Origin: Candidatus Melainabacteria bacterium
Lineage (GTDB): Bacteria > Vulcanimicrobiota > JABDET01
Assembly (NCBI GenBank): GCA_013286945.1
Contig: JABDET010000003.1
Span: forward strand, 1-54,042
DNA length: 54,042 nucleotides
Direction of reading: 5' to 3'
In this document: positions 34,451 through 42,942 of the stretch, in pieces
How positions within the stretch are numbered: the stretch's first letter is position 1
How the letters are laid out: each line of letters begins with the position of its first letter
The notes under the pieces: generated by a model
Database searches by the model: none
What the model was told of the DNA's origin: nothing
Seen by the model: only the letters and a program-made list of their open reading frames with translations
Program-made: the position numbers and the translations under genes

Positions 34451-35296
34451 GTGAGTCAAGTGGCTCAACGCGGAACCCTTTTTGTTTGCCCAACCCCTCT
34501 TGGAAATTTGGAAGACATTACCTTGAGGGTTTTGCGTGTTCTGAAAGAAGTTGACCTCATTGCCGCTGAGAACACCCAACACACCCAGAAACTACTTCAT
34601 CACTTTGACATCCATAAACCAATGGTCAGCTATTATGATTCCGGGTCCTCTGAAGCCAAGGAAGAAAAACTGATTGAAAAACTAAACCAAGGAAAATCAA
34701 TTGCTCTTGTTTCTTCCGCGGGCACCCCGCTTGTGAGTGATCCTGGATTCAAGCTTGTCAGAAGATGCTACGAGGAAGGGTTGTCCGTAGTTTCGCTTCC
34801 AGGACCGTCCGCGTGTGTCACCGCCCTCGTGGCTTCAGGCCTTCCAACGAACCAATTCTTTTTTGCTGGGTTTCTTTCTTCCAAGTCCAAAGCAAGAAAG
34901 ACGATGTTAAAACAAGTCAAGTCATTCCCTGCAACTTTGGTTTTCTATGAAGCTCCCCATCGAATTCTCGAAAGCTTAAAGGATTGTTTGGAGGTGCTCG
35001 GTGACCGCCCTGCCGCCTTAGTACGCGAGCTCACTAAGATTCATGAAGAAGTCATTGGAGGAACACTTTCTCTCATCGTGAAGAAAGTCGAGGAACGTCC
35101 TCCGAAGGGAGAAATCACACTGGTTATTGCCGGCGAAGAAGCGCCAGAGGAAATCGAACCAGGGCAACTAAAACAGGAAATTGAAGCCTTGGTAGAAAAG
35201 GGTGTTTCGATCCGAGAAGCCTCTCGTGAAATTGCAAAAAAATATGACATCTCAAAAAACAAAGTTTACGCTTTGGCTCACAACCTTACTCGTTAG
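34451..35296 (+). CDS. rsmI: 16S rRNA 2'-O-ribose C1402 methyltransferase (RsmI-like), with altered motifs
   Basis: A 281-residue SAM-dependent enzyme of the tetrapyrrole-methylase fold: GTLFVCPTPLGNLEDITLR at the start, SLPGPSACVTALVASGLP in the middle, and a C-terminal domain for rRNA binding. Overall similarity to RsmI is clear. However, residues that are nearly constant in the family have changed: AEDTRHT reads AENTQHT (39-45) and SDAGTP reads SSAGTP (88-93). Activity may be altered or lost. GTG 34451 follows ndk closely. Confidence 0.88.
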   Translation: MSQVAQRGTLFVCPTPLGNLEDITLRVLRVLKEVDLIAAENTQHTQKLLHHFDIHKPMVSYYDSGSSEAKEEKLIEKLNQGKSIALVSSAGTPLVSDPGFKLVRRCYEEGLSVVSLPGPSACVTALVASGLPTNQFFFAGFLSSKSKARKTMLKQVKSFPATLVFYEAPHRILESLKDCLEVLGDRPAALVRELTKIHEEVIGGTLSLIVKKVEERPPKGEITLVIAGEEAPEEIEPGQLKQEIEALVEKGVSIREASREIAKKYDISKNKVYALAHNLTR

Positions 35297-35843
35297 TGCC
35301 CTTTTTGTCTCCGGATGTGGAGGGACAAAGGTAGAGCTTGGTTTTCCTTTAAATGACGGAAATACTTGGACGTATCAAGGAACGGTTACTTATCAGCTTG
35401 GAAAACAACAACAATCGATGCCTGCCCTCACCTTTCAGCTTCATTGCCGAAAGCTTTCACCCAAGCATACCGCTCCTCTCGAACTAACCCTCGTGGAAGA
35501 AACGGAGCCGATTTGGAAAGGTCAATTCGTGACAGCTCCCCAAGGACTTCTGAACCCCTTAACTGGAGAATTCTGGCTTCCGGCAGAAGTCATTGTTGGG
35601 AAAAAATGGAACACGACCTTTGATGGTGACAAAGTAACTTTCATCGTTAGAAGTCAAACCAACACCACGGTTCCTGCGGGCACTTTCCCGACCTATCTCA
35701 TCGATTTTAAAGGACCGAAAAAGGGAACTGGATCCTTTTGGCTCGATCCAGTGGTCGGTGCCGTCGCCCTTGACTGGAACTCGAAAACCCCGGGAGGTCA
35801 ATCGAAAACGCACCTGGAGCTTGTCTCTTACGACTTGCCCTAA
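35244..35843 (+). CDS. Putative lipoprotein
   Basis: 199 residues from ATG 35244, overlapping the rsmI 3' end by 53 bases. A lipoprotein signal peptide (TLWLTTLLVSALFVSGC, Cys at about residue 25) precedes a beta-rich domain. Sequence GFPLNDGNTWTYQGTVTYQ resembles extracytoplasmic proteins of the DUF3108 kind. It ends six bases before the archease gene. Envelope location is likely; function is unknown. Confidence 0.75.
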   Translation: MTSQKTKFTLWLTTLLVSALFVSGCGGTKVELGFPLNDGNTWTYQGTVTYQLGKQQQSMPALTFQLHCRKLSPKHTAPLELTLVEETEPIWKGQFVTAPQGLLNPLTGEFWLPAEVIVGKKWNTTFDGDKVTFIVRSQTNTTVPAGTFPTYLIDFKGPKKGTGSFWLDPVVGAVALDWNSKTPGGQSKTHLELVSYDLP

Positions 35844-35848
35844 CCCTG

Positions 35849-36274
35849 ATGAAAGTCCCGGTATCGGGTTTCACCATTCTTGATCACACGGCCGACATTG
35901 GGCTTCTTGCAAGCGGACCCAATCTTGAGGAAGCCTTTGTGAATGCAGCCAAAGGGATGTTTTCGATCATCGCTCACGTCGACACTCCCGTTTCGCCACT
36001 CCAACCATTCTCGATTGAAGTGGAGGCAGACTCTCTTGCCGATCTTCTCATCAGCTGGCTTAATAGGCTTCTTTATCTTTATGACACAGAGAAGGTGCTT
36101 TTCAGTCATTTCGAAATTCTTGAATTGAAGCCGACAAAACTCTTGGCCAAGGTTGCTGGTGAGCCAATACAAGACAAACATAAAATCAATACCTACATCA
36201 AGGCAGCCACTTACCATGATGTCCAAGTGATCCAGAATGAACATTGCACGCTTCGTGTAATTTTTGACGTGTAA
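35849..36274 (+). CDS. Archease
   Basis: A 141-residue activator that accelerates guanylylation and turnover of RtcB RNA ligase. The family hallmark FTILDHTADIGLLA lies at residues 8-21, with SLADLLISWLNRLLYLYDTE and a C-terminal IKAATYHDVQV. It lies 17 bases upstream of rtcB, the classical pairing. Confidence 0.93.
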   Translation: MKVPVSGFTILDHTADIGLLASGPNLEEAFVNAAKGMFSIIAHVDTPVSPLQPFSIEVEADSLADLLISWLNRLLYLYDTEKVLFSHFEILELKPTKLLAKVAGEPIQDKHKINTYIKAATYHDVQVIQNEHCTLRVIFDV

Positions 36275-36291
36275 GAGAAGGATGACCTGTT

Positions 36292-37746
36292 ATGCAAAAA
36301 AATGTTTTGCCACTTGAACAAATCGACTCCTATCGATGGAAATTGCCGATGGAGTACAAGCCAGGCATGCGAGTGGACGGCATCATCTACACGGAGGGGA
36401 AACTCTTGGAAGCCCTCCTGAACGACCAAGCCTTGGAACAAGTGGCGAATGTAGCCACGCTCCCGGGGATCGTGAAAGCCTCGTTAGCCATGCCGGACAT
36501 TCATTGGGGCTATGGTTTCCCCATTGGAGGGGTAGCCGCCACCCGAGTGGAGGATGGGGTTGTTTCTCCAGGAGGGGTCGGATTTGACATCAACTGTGGT
36601 GTTCGTCTCCTCCGAACGAGTTTGACATTCGAAGAGGTTAAACCCAAACTTCGAGAGCTCATTGATCAGCTTTTCCTGTCTGTTCCTACCGGTGTAGGAT
36701 CTTCTGGAAAAATCAAACTTTCCAAAGAAGAAATGCGAAAAGTGATGACTGAGGGAGCAAGCTGGGCTGTTAAGCACGGCTACGGATGGAAAGAGGACCT
36801 CGATCATTTGGAAGAAAGTGGATTCCTTTCTTCCGCAAATCCTGACATGGTTTCCAACGAGGCGGCTCGACGTGGCCAAGATCAGCTTGGGACTTTAGGA
36901 AGTGGCAATCATTTCTTGGAGGTTCAGGTGGTGGATGAAATCTACCACGAAAAAGCGGCACAGGCTATGGGACTTTATCCTGGACAAATTACAATCCTCA
37001 TCCACACCGGCTCACGCGGCCTTGGCCATCAGGTGGCCACCGACTACATCGCCACCATGGGGAAAGCCTTGCAGAAATATGGCCTTAATATTCCAGATCG
37101 ACAATTAGCCTGCACTCCCGTCGAGTCGCCTGAAGGACAAAACTATCTTGGGGGCATGGCAAGTGCCGCAAACTTTGCTTTTGCAAATCGACAATGCATC
37201 ACGCATTGGACTCGAGAAACCTTTGAGCACATTTTTGGGCTTGGTGCGAAGAAAATCGGAATCGAAGTGATTTACGATGTCTGCCATAACATCGCCAAAA
37301 TTGAAGAGCATCAGGTGAATGGGAAAAAAATGAAACTTTGTGTCCACCGAAAAGGGGCGGTTCGCGCTTTCCCGGCTGGGCATCCTGAACTTCCCACCGA
37401 TTACAAGAACATTGGACAACCGATTCCAGTTCCAGGGGACATGGGACGTTTTTCTTACGTGCTTGTTGGAAGTGAGAAAGCGATGGAAGAGACCTTTGGA
37501 ACCACTTGCCATGGCGCAGGTCGGCAAAAAAGCCGGACTCAAGCCAAACGAGAAATCAAGTACCAGGACCTCATTGAAGAATTAGCCTCCAAAGGAATTG
37601 TTCTGAAGGCGAGAAGTCGGGAAACCGTTACCGAAGAAGCCCCTCTGGCCTACAAGAACATCGTCGATGTCGTTGAGGTGGCCCATGGTTCCGGCATTTC
37701 TCCCAAAGTGGCTCGCATGAAACCGATTGGGATTATTAAGGGGTAA
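36292..37746 (+). CDS. rtcB: RNA-splicing ligase RtcB
   Basis: A 484-residue GTP- and Mn-dependent RNA ligase that joins 2',3'-cyclic phosphate or 3'-phosphate ends to 5'-OH ends. The metal-binding Cys is in GGVGFDINCGVR (about residue 102). GSGNHFLEVQ, HTGSRGLGHQ and the guanylylated-histidine loop TCHGAGRQKSRTQAKR are all intact. Length is standard. With archease it forms an RNA-repair pair. A strong inverted repeat follows six bases after the stop. Confidence 0.95.
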   Translation: MQKNVLPLEQIDSYRWKLPMEYKPGMRVDGIIYTEGKLLEALLNDQALEQVANVATLPGIVKASLAMPDIHWGYGFPIGGVAATRVEDGVVSPGGVGFDINCGVRLLRTSLTFEEVKPKLRELIDQLFLSVPTGVGSSGKIKLSKEEMRKVMTEGASWAVKHGYGWKEDLDHLEESGFLSSANPDMVSNEAARRGQDQLGTLGSGNHFLEVQVVDEIYHEKAAQAMGLYPGQITILIHTGSRGLGHQVATDYIATMGKALQKYGLNIPDRQLACTPVESPEGQNYLGGMASAANFAFANRQCITHWTRETFEHIFGLGAKKIGIEVIYDVCHNIAKIEEHQVNGKKMKLCVHRKGAVRAFPAGHPELPTDYKNIGQPIPVPGDMGRFSYVLVGSEKAMEETFGTTCHGAGRQKSRTQAKREIKYQDLIEELASKGIVLKARSRETVTEEAPLAYKNIVDVVEVAHGSGISPKVARMKPIGIIKG

Positions 37747-37752
37747 CCGCAA

Positions 37753-37792
37753 GCGCACATTTTAGATCTTTCGAGAAATCTAAAATGTGCGC
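37753..37792. repeat. 15-bp perfect inverted repeat after rtcB
   Basis: GCGCACATTTTAGAT and ATCTAAAATGTGCGC flank a 10-base loop, six bases past the rtcB stop. There is no T-run after it on the plus strand. It may act as a 3'-end stabilising hairpin or a factor-dependent stop. Confidence 0.6.
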
Positions 37793-37858
37793 GCCTTGAA
37801 GACAAGAGTTGTTAGCCTTATTGATCGAGGTTGCTCTGTGTTCTGACCACCGAGTAAT

Positions 37859-37914
37859 ATAACCGGTCACAATCCAAATTTGGGCTTGACTTTTGGATTG
37901 TAATCGGTTACGAT
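37859..37914 (+). promoter_or_regulatory. Promoter with overlapping operator, giving a leaderless zinc-finger mRNA
   Basis: TTGACT (37886-37891), a 17-base spacer and TACGAT (37909-37914) form a strong promoter. The ATG at 37921 lies seven bases past the -10, exactly where transcription should start. An interrupted dyad spans it: TAACCG (37860-37865) with CGGTTA (37905-37910), and ACAATCCAAA (37869-37878) with TTTGGATTGT (37892-37901). This looks like a repressor site. Confidence 0.6.
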
Positions 37915-37920
37915 AAGAGC

Positions 37921-38235
37921 ATGGAACTTTCGCAAGCCGCAGCAGCACTCTCCAAAAAAGGAGTTCAGGTTCGTACACGTCGCCGACAGACACTTTGCAT
38001 CGCGTGTGGAAAATCATTCACGGCCCGATCAGCAAAGGCTCAATTTTGCTCAAAATCTTGTTTGGCGAAAGTGTGGTATTCTAGGAAAAATGACGACACC
38101 TACTCGAAGCTTAGAAAGATTCATCAGCTCGTCGATGCACTCATCGGAACAAACCCACGCATTGACGCGACATTGAAAAAGATTTCGAAGCTCTTCATCC
38201 TGGCCAAGATGGACAGCCATCAAAGGATCTCTTGA
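37921..38235 (+). CDS. Small zinc-finger protein
   Basis: 104 residues. A basic segment (RTRRRQ) is followed by a treble-clef or MYM-like zinc finger, CIACGKSFTARSAKAQFCSKSC (Cys at about 26, 29, 43, 47), then a helical C-terminus rich in Lys. Such fingers bind nucleic acid or protein. With a dyad on its own promoter it may autoregulate; this is inference. No ribosome site is needed if the transcript is leaderless. Confidence 0.7.
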   Translation: MELSQAAAALSKKGVQVRTRRRQTLCIACGKSFTARSAKAQFCSKSCLAKVWYSRKNDDTYSKLRKIHQLVDALIGTNPRIDATLKKISKLFILAKMDSHQRIS

Positions 38236-38244
38236 AGAACGTGG

Positions 38245-39279
38245 TTACGGGCGGACTTTTTCTTTGTGCAAATCAAGCGCAAGCTGGATCAATTGTTCAA
38301 TCACATTCGCGGGTTTCTTTCCGCTGGCTTCCCAAAGCTTTAAGAATAAACTGGTGGGGGTCAGCCCTGGAATCGTGTTAATCTCTCCCAAGTAGATCTC
38401 CGAGAGATCGGGTTTTGCGAGAAAGTCGACACGAGCAAACCCTTTGCAATCAAGGGCCAAATACGCCATCCCAGCCCAAACCTGCATCTGCTTTCGAACA
38501 TTGTCCGGAATCTCAGCCGGAACGCGTTTGCCAGAAGGCTTCTTATACTTGGCTTCGTAATCAAAGAATTCATTCGATGGGATGGTTTCCCCAACTTCAG
38601 AGACTTCAGGGAGCTCGTTTCCCATCACCGAAACTTCAAACTCTCGCGCTGAGACAACTGCCTTCTCAATCAAGACTTTGGAATCATGTCGAAAAGCCAA
38701 GTTCAAACCTTTCTCAAGATCCTTTGGCGAATCGACGCGGCTAATGCCAATGCTTGAGCCAAGCCGACAAGGCTTCACAAAAACGGGAAACGGAAATCGC
38801 TTCATGATGTCTTCGACAATGCCATCGGAGAGAAGCTTCCAACTCCACTTTTCAAAACTGTAACTGTCGAGCACGGGCAACCCTTGCTGATTAAACAGTC
38901 GCTTCTGGATTGATTTATCCATGCCGACCGCGGAAGAAAGAACCCCGCATCCAACATAAGGAACATTCAACAGTTCGCACAAACCCTGAATGGTCCCATC
39001 CTCACCAAACGGACCATGCAAGCATGGAAAGATCAAATCGACCTTTTCACCCAGCTTCCCCCACTCTACAAAAAGTTTCCCTTTTTTGAGAACTTGAGTA
39101 AGAGATTGGCCTGCTTTTTGAGCCATTTTCCATTTTCCATTTCGGGCAATTCCAAGGGGAACAATCTGATAACGTTTTGGATTGAGAAGTTCTACAACCG
39201 TTTCTGCGGATCGAATTGAAATCTCGTGTTCAGGAGACTCTCCTCCAAACATCAAGCCCACACGAATTTTCTTTGCCAT
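38245..39279 (-). CDS. ddl: D-alanine--D-alanine ligase
   Basis: A 344-residue ATP-grasp enzyme for peptidoglycan precursor synthesis. LMFGGESPEHEISIRSA opens the protein. HGPFGEDGTIQGL, the ATP loop VKPCRLGSSIGISRV, the omega-loop EFFDYEAKY and the Mg-binding GEINTIPGLTPTS are intact. Tyr in the omega-loop rather than His indicates D-Ala-D-Ala, not D-Ala-D-Lac. It converges with the zinc-finger gene nine bases away. Confidence 0.94.
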   Translation of the reverse strand: MAKKIRVGLMFGGESPEHEISIRSAETVVELLNPKRYQIVPLGIARNGKWKMAQKAGQSLTQVLKKGKLFVEWGKLGEKVDLIFPCLHGPFGEDGTIQGLCELLNVPYVGCGVLSSAVGMDKSIQKRLFNQQGLPVLDSYSFEKWSWKLLSDGIVEDIMKRFPFPVFVKPCRLGSSIGISRVDSPKDLEKGLNLAFRHDSKVLIEKAVVSAREFEVSVMGNELPEVSEVGETIPSNEFFDYEAKYKKPSGKRVPAEIPDNVRKQMQVWAGMAYLALDCKGFARVDFLAKPDLSEIYLGEINTIPGLTPTSLFLKLWEASGKKPANVIEQLIQLALDLHKEKVRP

Positions 39280-39322
39280 ACCCTCCGCCTATTCGTCAAA
39301 AAAAAGCAAATCGCCTTGTTTG

Positions 39323-41044
39323 TTATTTACTTTTTTGCCGCTTGGCGCGAATGGTTTTCAGAAACTCGGCGGTGGAAAGGGTATTGACCACATCGGCTGG
39401 TTCAATCCATCCTCGACGAGCATTGGCCACTCCATACTGCAACATCTCGAAATGACTGGTGTTGTGGGAATCGGTATCGATCATGATCTTCACCCCCTTT
39501 TCCTTAGCCATTCGAAGATGCACATCATTGAGGTCAAGACGATCCCAAAACGAATTCAGCTCCATGAATGTCCCGGTCTCCTTGGCTTTATCCAACAATC
39601 GATCCATGTTCACGGCATAAGGCTCACGATACCCAATCAATCTTCCCGTTGGATGTCCGACAATGGTGACATACGGATTTTCGATCGCCTTCATGATTCG
39701 TGCCGTCATTTCTGCTTCACTCATATTAAACTTCGTGTGAACACTCGCCACAGCAAGATCCAGTTCAGCCAAGGCCTCGTCAGGCATGTCGAGGCTCCCA
39801 TCCGATCGGATGTCGACTTCGATCCCACAAAGTAACGTAAAGCCTTTGAACGTTTTCGCCAAGGCACGAATCTCCTTAACCTGTCGCAAAAGAGTCTTGG
39901 CATCCATGCCACCTGTCACCCCAACCAATCGAGAATGATCGGTGATGGCCCCATATTTATACCGCCTGCTGGCCGCAAGAGCCATGTCAGGCAAGGGATT
40001 GCTCCCATCACTCCATAACGTGTGCATGTGGCAATCCCCTTTGATGTCCCCCACCTCGATGAGCTTGGGAAGCTTTCCATCGTAAGCGGCTTCGATTTCA
40101 CCTCGATCCTCGCGAATTTCAGGAGGGATAAAGGGGAGCCCAACACACGCGAAAACTTCTTCTTCGGTTTTTCCACCGACATATTTCTCCCCCTTAAAAA
40201 TCCCGTATTCGTTTAACTTTAATCCTTTGTCTTGTGCCAGTTGACGAAGCCGAATGTTGTGAGCTTTGGAGCCGGTAAAATAGTGGAGTGCCGCCCCATA
40301 CGATTTGGCTTCCACCACCCGCAGATCGCATTGGATTCCCTCACCGACCAGTACTGTTGACTTGGTGTCTCCTTTAGCTACGACCTCCTCCACCAGCGGC
40401 AAACGTGTGAACGTGTCAATGACTTTTTCCGGCTTTTTGCTCACAATCAAGATATCGATATCAGCCACGGTCTCACGCATTCGGCGAAGGCTTCCAGCCA
40501 AATCGATCTGCTCCACTCCCGTTTTTTCCTTTAAGAGTTTAATCAATTGATGTGCGAGCGGAAGCACCTTGCCTAACCCGCGCCGCTCCTTATATTTCAG
40601 TCGGAGCTCGATCCCCTTCAAAATCTTTTCTTCCACCTTCTCTCCCAAGCCCTTTAACTGCCGAATCTTTTCTCCACGTGCGGCCTTCTCGAGATCGGCA
40701 ATGGTTTTGATCTCAAGTTCATCCCAAAGTCTTTTGACTGTTTTTGGACCTAGACCAGGAATTTGAGTCATCTCAATGACCTGAGGGGGAACTTTTTTCT
40801 TCAGCTCTTCGTAGAGCTTCATTTTACCGGTGGTGAGGTACTCTTTGATTTTCCCTGCAATCCCCTCCCCAATTCCGGGAATTTCCTTCCATTTGGCTTC
40901 ATCCAAATCACGAATCTCATGGGGAAGGGTCTCGATGGTCATGGCCGCCTTTCGATACGAGCGGGTTCGAAACGGATTCTCGTTCAGAATTTCTAGAATG
41001 TCAGCGATCTGATTGAAGGTCTTTGCGATCTCGGGGTTGTTCAT
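39323..41044 (-). CDS. polX: DNA polymerase X family protein (PolX)
   Basis: 573 residues. An N-terminal helix-hairpin-helix polymerase-beta-like part contains IPGIGEGIAGKIKEYL, IPGLGPKTVKRLWDEL and the nucleotidyl-transfer motif AGSLRRMRETVADIDIL with its aspartates. A C-terminal PHP domain (from about residue 335, GDCHMHTLWSDGS ... DHSRLVG ... IDTDSHN) gives 3'-5' exonuclease or phosphatase activity. It is a bacterial gap-filling repair enzyme. The ATG lies just downstream of a terminator. Confidence 0.94.
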   Translation of the reverse strand: MNNPEIAKTFNQIADILEILNENPFRTRSYRKAAMTIETLPHEIRDLDEAKWKEIPGIGEGIAGKIKEYLTTGKMKLYEELKKKVPPQVIEMTQIPGLGPKTVKRLWDELEIKTIADLEKAARGEKIRQLKGLGEKVEEKILKGIELRLKYKERRGLGKVLPLAHQLIKLLKEKTGVEQIDLAGSLRRMRETVADIDILIVSKKPEKVIDTFTRLPLVEEVVAKGDTKSTVLVGEGIQCDLRVVEAKSYGAALHYFTGSKAHNIRLRQLAQDKGLKLNEYGIFKGEKYVGGKTEEEVFACVGLPFIPPEIREDRGEIEAAYDGKLPKLIEVGDIKGDCHMHTLWSDGSNPLPDMALAASRRYKYGAITDHSRLVGVTGGMDAKTLLRQVKEIRALAKTFKGFTLLCGIEVDIRSDGSLDMPDEALAELDLAVASVHTKFNMSEAEMTARIMKAIENPYVTIVGHPTGRLIGYREPYAVNMDRLLDKAKETGTFMELNSFWDRLDLNDVHLRMAKEKGVKIMIDTDSHNTSHFEMLQYGVANARRGWIEPADVVNTLSTAEFLKTIRAKRQKSK

Positions 41045-41064
41045 GGGTAAGCTGTTGGTTAGGG

Positions 41065-41103
41065 AAATAAAAAAGCCCTTCTTCCATGAAGGACCCGCGG
41101 GTC
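41065..41103 (-). terminator. Intrinsic terminator after the Asn/Gln-rich gene, with adjacent palindrome
   Basis: On the minus strand CCTTC-ATGGAA-GAAGG (41092-41077) is followed by GCTTTTTTATTT. The 12-bp perfect palindrome GACCCGCGGGTC (41092-41103) abuts it. It separates the small gene at 41128 from polX. Confidence 0.65.
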
Positions 41104-41127
41104 AAAAACTTGAGCTAGAACGCCTTG

Positions 41128-41322
41128 TTAACCTTGACCATTGAACCTATTTCCTAAGCCCCTTTGGCGTTCTAAATGCTGGTTGGCTTGGTTTTGGTTA
41201 ACGACATTGTTGTGCTGGTTTTGCCGTCCCTTGTTTGTTCCTTGCGCGCCACCAGTCTTGTTTGTGTTGTTCACGTTGTTTTGTTGGTCTGGGTGTTGAA
41301 CGTGATTGAGTCGGTCTGCCAT
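41128..41322 (-). CDS. Asn/Gln-rich small protein
   Basis: 64 residues, with roughly 40 percent Asn plus Gln, few hydrophobics and no Cys. AAAGGAGG lies seven bases before ATG 41322, and a terminator follows the stop, so it looks like a genuine monocistronic gene. The composition suggests an intrinsically disordered or prion-like peptide, or a stress/phase-separation protein; no family recognised. A different minus-strand frame overlaps it (41198-41392) but lacks a comparable start signal. Confidence 0.55.
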   Translation of the reverse strand: MADRLNHVQHPDQQNNVNNTNKTGGAQGTNKGRQNQHNNVVNQNQANQHLERQRGLGNRFNGQG

Positions 41323-41430
41323 TTGGTTTCCCTCCTTTCTTTACAAATTGAGGGAAGAGCTCCCCTATTTCTTTTATCGGTTGTCCCCCCATTCTTCTTA
41401 AGGGCCCTTTGTCCCCAATTTATTCCTGAT

Positions 41431-42942
41431 TTATTCCTCGATTTCCAGGGATTCGTCCTTTTTCGGCTTTAACAGGGGAAACAAGACCACTTCCCGGATG
41501 CTCGCGGAATCGCTAAAAAGCATGCACAGTCTATCGATTCCTATGCCAAGGCCTCCGGTTGGGGGCATCCCAAATTCAAGGGCCCTTAAGAAATCCTCAT
41601 CCATCATGTGAGCCTCCTCGTCCCCTGCTTCTCTCAAATCGAGTTGCTTCAGGAAGCGTTGGCGTTGATCGTCTGGGTCATTGAGCTCCGAAAACGCGTT
41701 GGCAAGCTCCATGTGCATCCCGAAAAGCTCAAACCGGTAGGTCAACGTGGGGTCTTCAGGCTTTCGCTTGGCTAAGGGTGAAATCTCGATCGGATAGTCG
41801 ATGATAAAAGTGGGCTGGACCAAATGTGGCTCAACGACCACCTCAAAAATCTTATCCAAGAGTTGCCCCCCATGGGTCTTACCATCGACTGGAATCCGTA
41901 GTCTTCTTGCAATGTCCTTAGCCTTCTCAAAGTCTCGAATTTCCTGAAGCTCAATCTTCCCATATTCCATGAGCGCGCCAGCATAGGACAATTTCTTGAA
42001 TGGGGGTTCAAAGGAGATGGTCTTCCCCTGGTAAGGAACCTGTCTTGTCTTTAGGAGGTCATCCGACAAGAAAACCAACAAGTCTTCCGTGAGCTTCATC
42101 ATCCCTTCATAATCACTGTAGGCTTCATAGACCTCCAGCATGGTGAACTCAGGGTTGTGACGCGTAGAAACCCCTTCGTTTCGAAAAATCCGCCCGATTT
42201 CATAAACGCGTTCGAGTCCGCCTACGATGAGGCGCTTGAGATAAAGCTCGGTAGCAATTCGCAAGTAGAGATCGATGTCAAGCGCATGATGGTGCGTGAT
42301 GAAGGGACGCGCTTCGGCTCCCCCAACTAAACCCGTCATCACGGGAGTTTCCATCTCATGGAAATTTCGCTCATCGAGAAAACGACGAACCAACGAAACC
42401 AATCGGCTCCTCAAAAGAAAAATCTTTCGAACCTCAGGGTTCACGATCAGGTCCAAGTAACGCTGACGATAACGAACTTCCACATCTTTCAATCCATGCC
42501 ATTTTTCCGGCAAAGGATACAAACACTTTGCCAACGGTTGGAAGCGTTCCACGAGAACGGTAAGTTCTCCACGCTTGGTGCGAAACGGACTCCCCTCGAT
42601 CCCAAGAACATCTCCTAAATCCAGCAATTCAAAAATTCCCCATTGTTCTTCGCCAAGCTTGTCTAACTTGAAATACACCTGCACTCTCCCGGACAAGTCA
42701 ACCAAATCCCCAAACGCTGCTTTTCCGTGCAAACGCAAGGCCATCATCCTGCCCGCGATTTGGACACGATCCTCAGAGTGTTCTTCCCCTTTTAGCGGGG
42801 TATAGCGTTCGAGGACATCTTGAACTGAATGCGTGACTTTAACCTGTTGACTGTAGGGGTCACACTTTTGCCGAAGTAATTGCAGGTGCTCACGTCGCTG
42901 TTGGATTTGGTCACTGGCTACCGCTGTCGTCGACTCCTTCAA
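41431..42942 (-). CDS. lysS: Lysyl-tRNA synthetase, class II
   Basis: 503 residues. An OB-fold anticodon-binding domain (about 50-150) is followed by the class II core: motif 1 near residue 195 (NFHEMETPVM), motif 2 RIFRNEGVSTRHNPEFTMLEVY, and motif 3 GLGIGIDRLCMLF. It charges tRNA-Lys. TTG 42942 is supported by GGAGG five bases upstream, placed over the last codons of the preceding polysaccharide gene. Confidence 0.95.
   Translation of the reverse strand: MKESTTAVASDQIQQRREHLQLLRQKCDPYSQQVKVTHSVQDVLERYTPLKGEEHSEDRVQIAGRMMALRLHGKAAFGDLVDLSGRVQVYFKLDKLGEEQWGIFELLDLGDVLGIEGSPFRTKRGELTVLVERFQPLAKCLYPLPEKWHGLKDVEVRYRQRYLDLIVNPEVRKIFLLRSRLVSLVRRFLDERNFHEMETPVMTGLVGGAEARPFITHHHALDIDLYLRIATELYLKRLIVGGLERVYEIGRIFRNEGVSTRHNPEFTMLEVYEAYSDYEGMMKLTEDLLVFLSDDLLKTRQVPYQGKTISFEPPFKKLSYAGALMEYGKIELQEIRDFEKAKDIARRLRIPVDGKTHGGQLLDKIFEVVVEPHLVQPTFIIDYPIEISPLAKRKPEDPTLTYRFELFGMHMELANAFSELNDPDDQRQRFLKQLDLREAGDEEAHMMDEDFLRALEFGMPPTGGLGIGIDRLCMLFSDSASIREVVLFPLLKPKKDESLEIEE

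Noticed and set aside
41338-41348. TTTACAAATTG match near the Asn/Gln-rich gene
   Set aside because: It overlaps the ribosome binding region of that gene and lacks the GTTAAC half, so it is probably chance.
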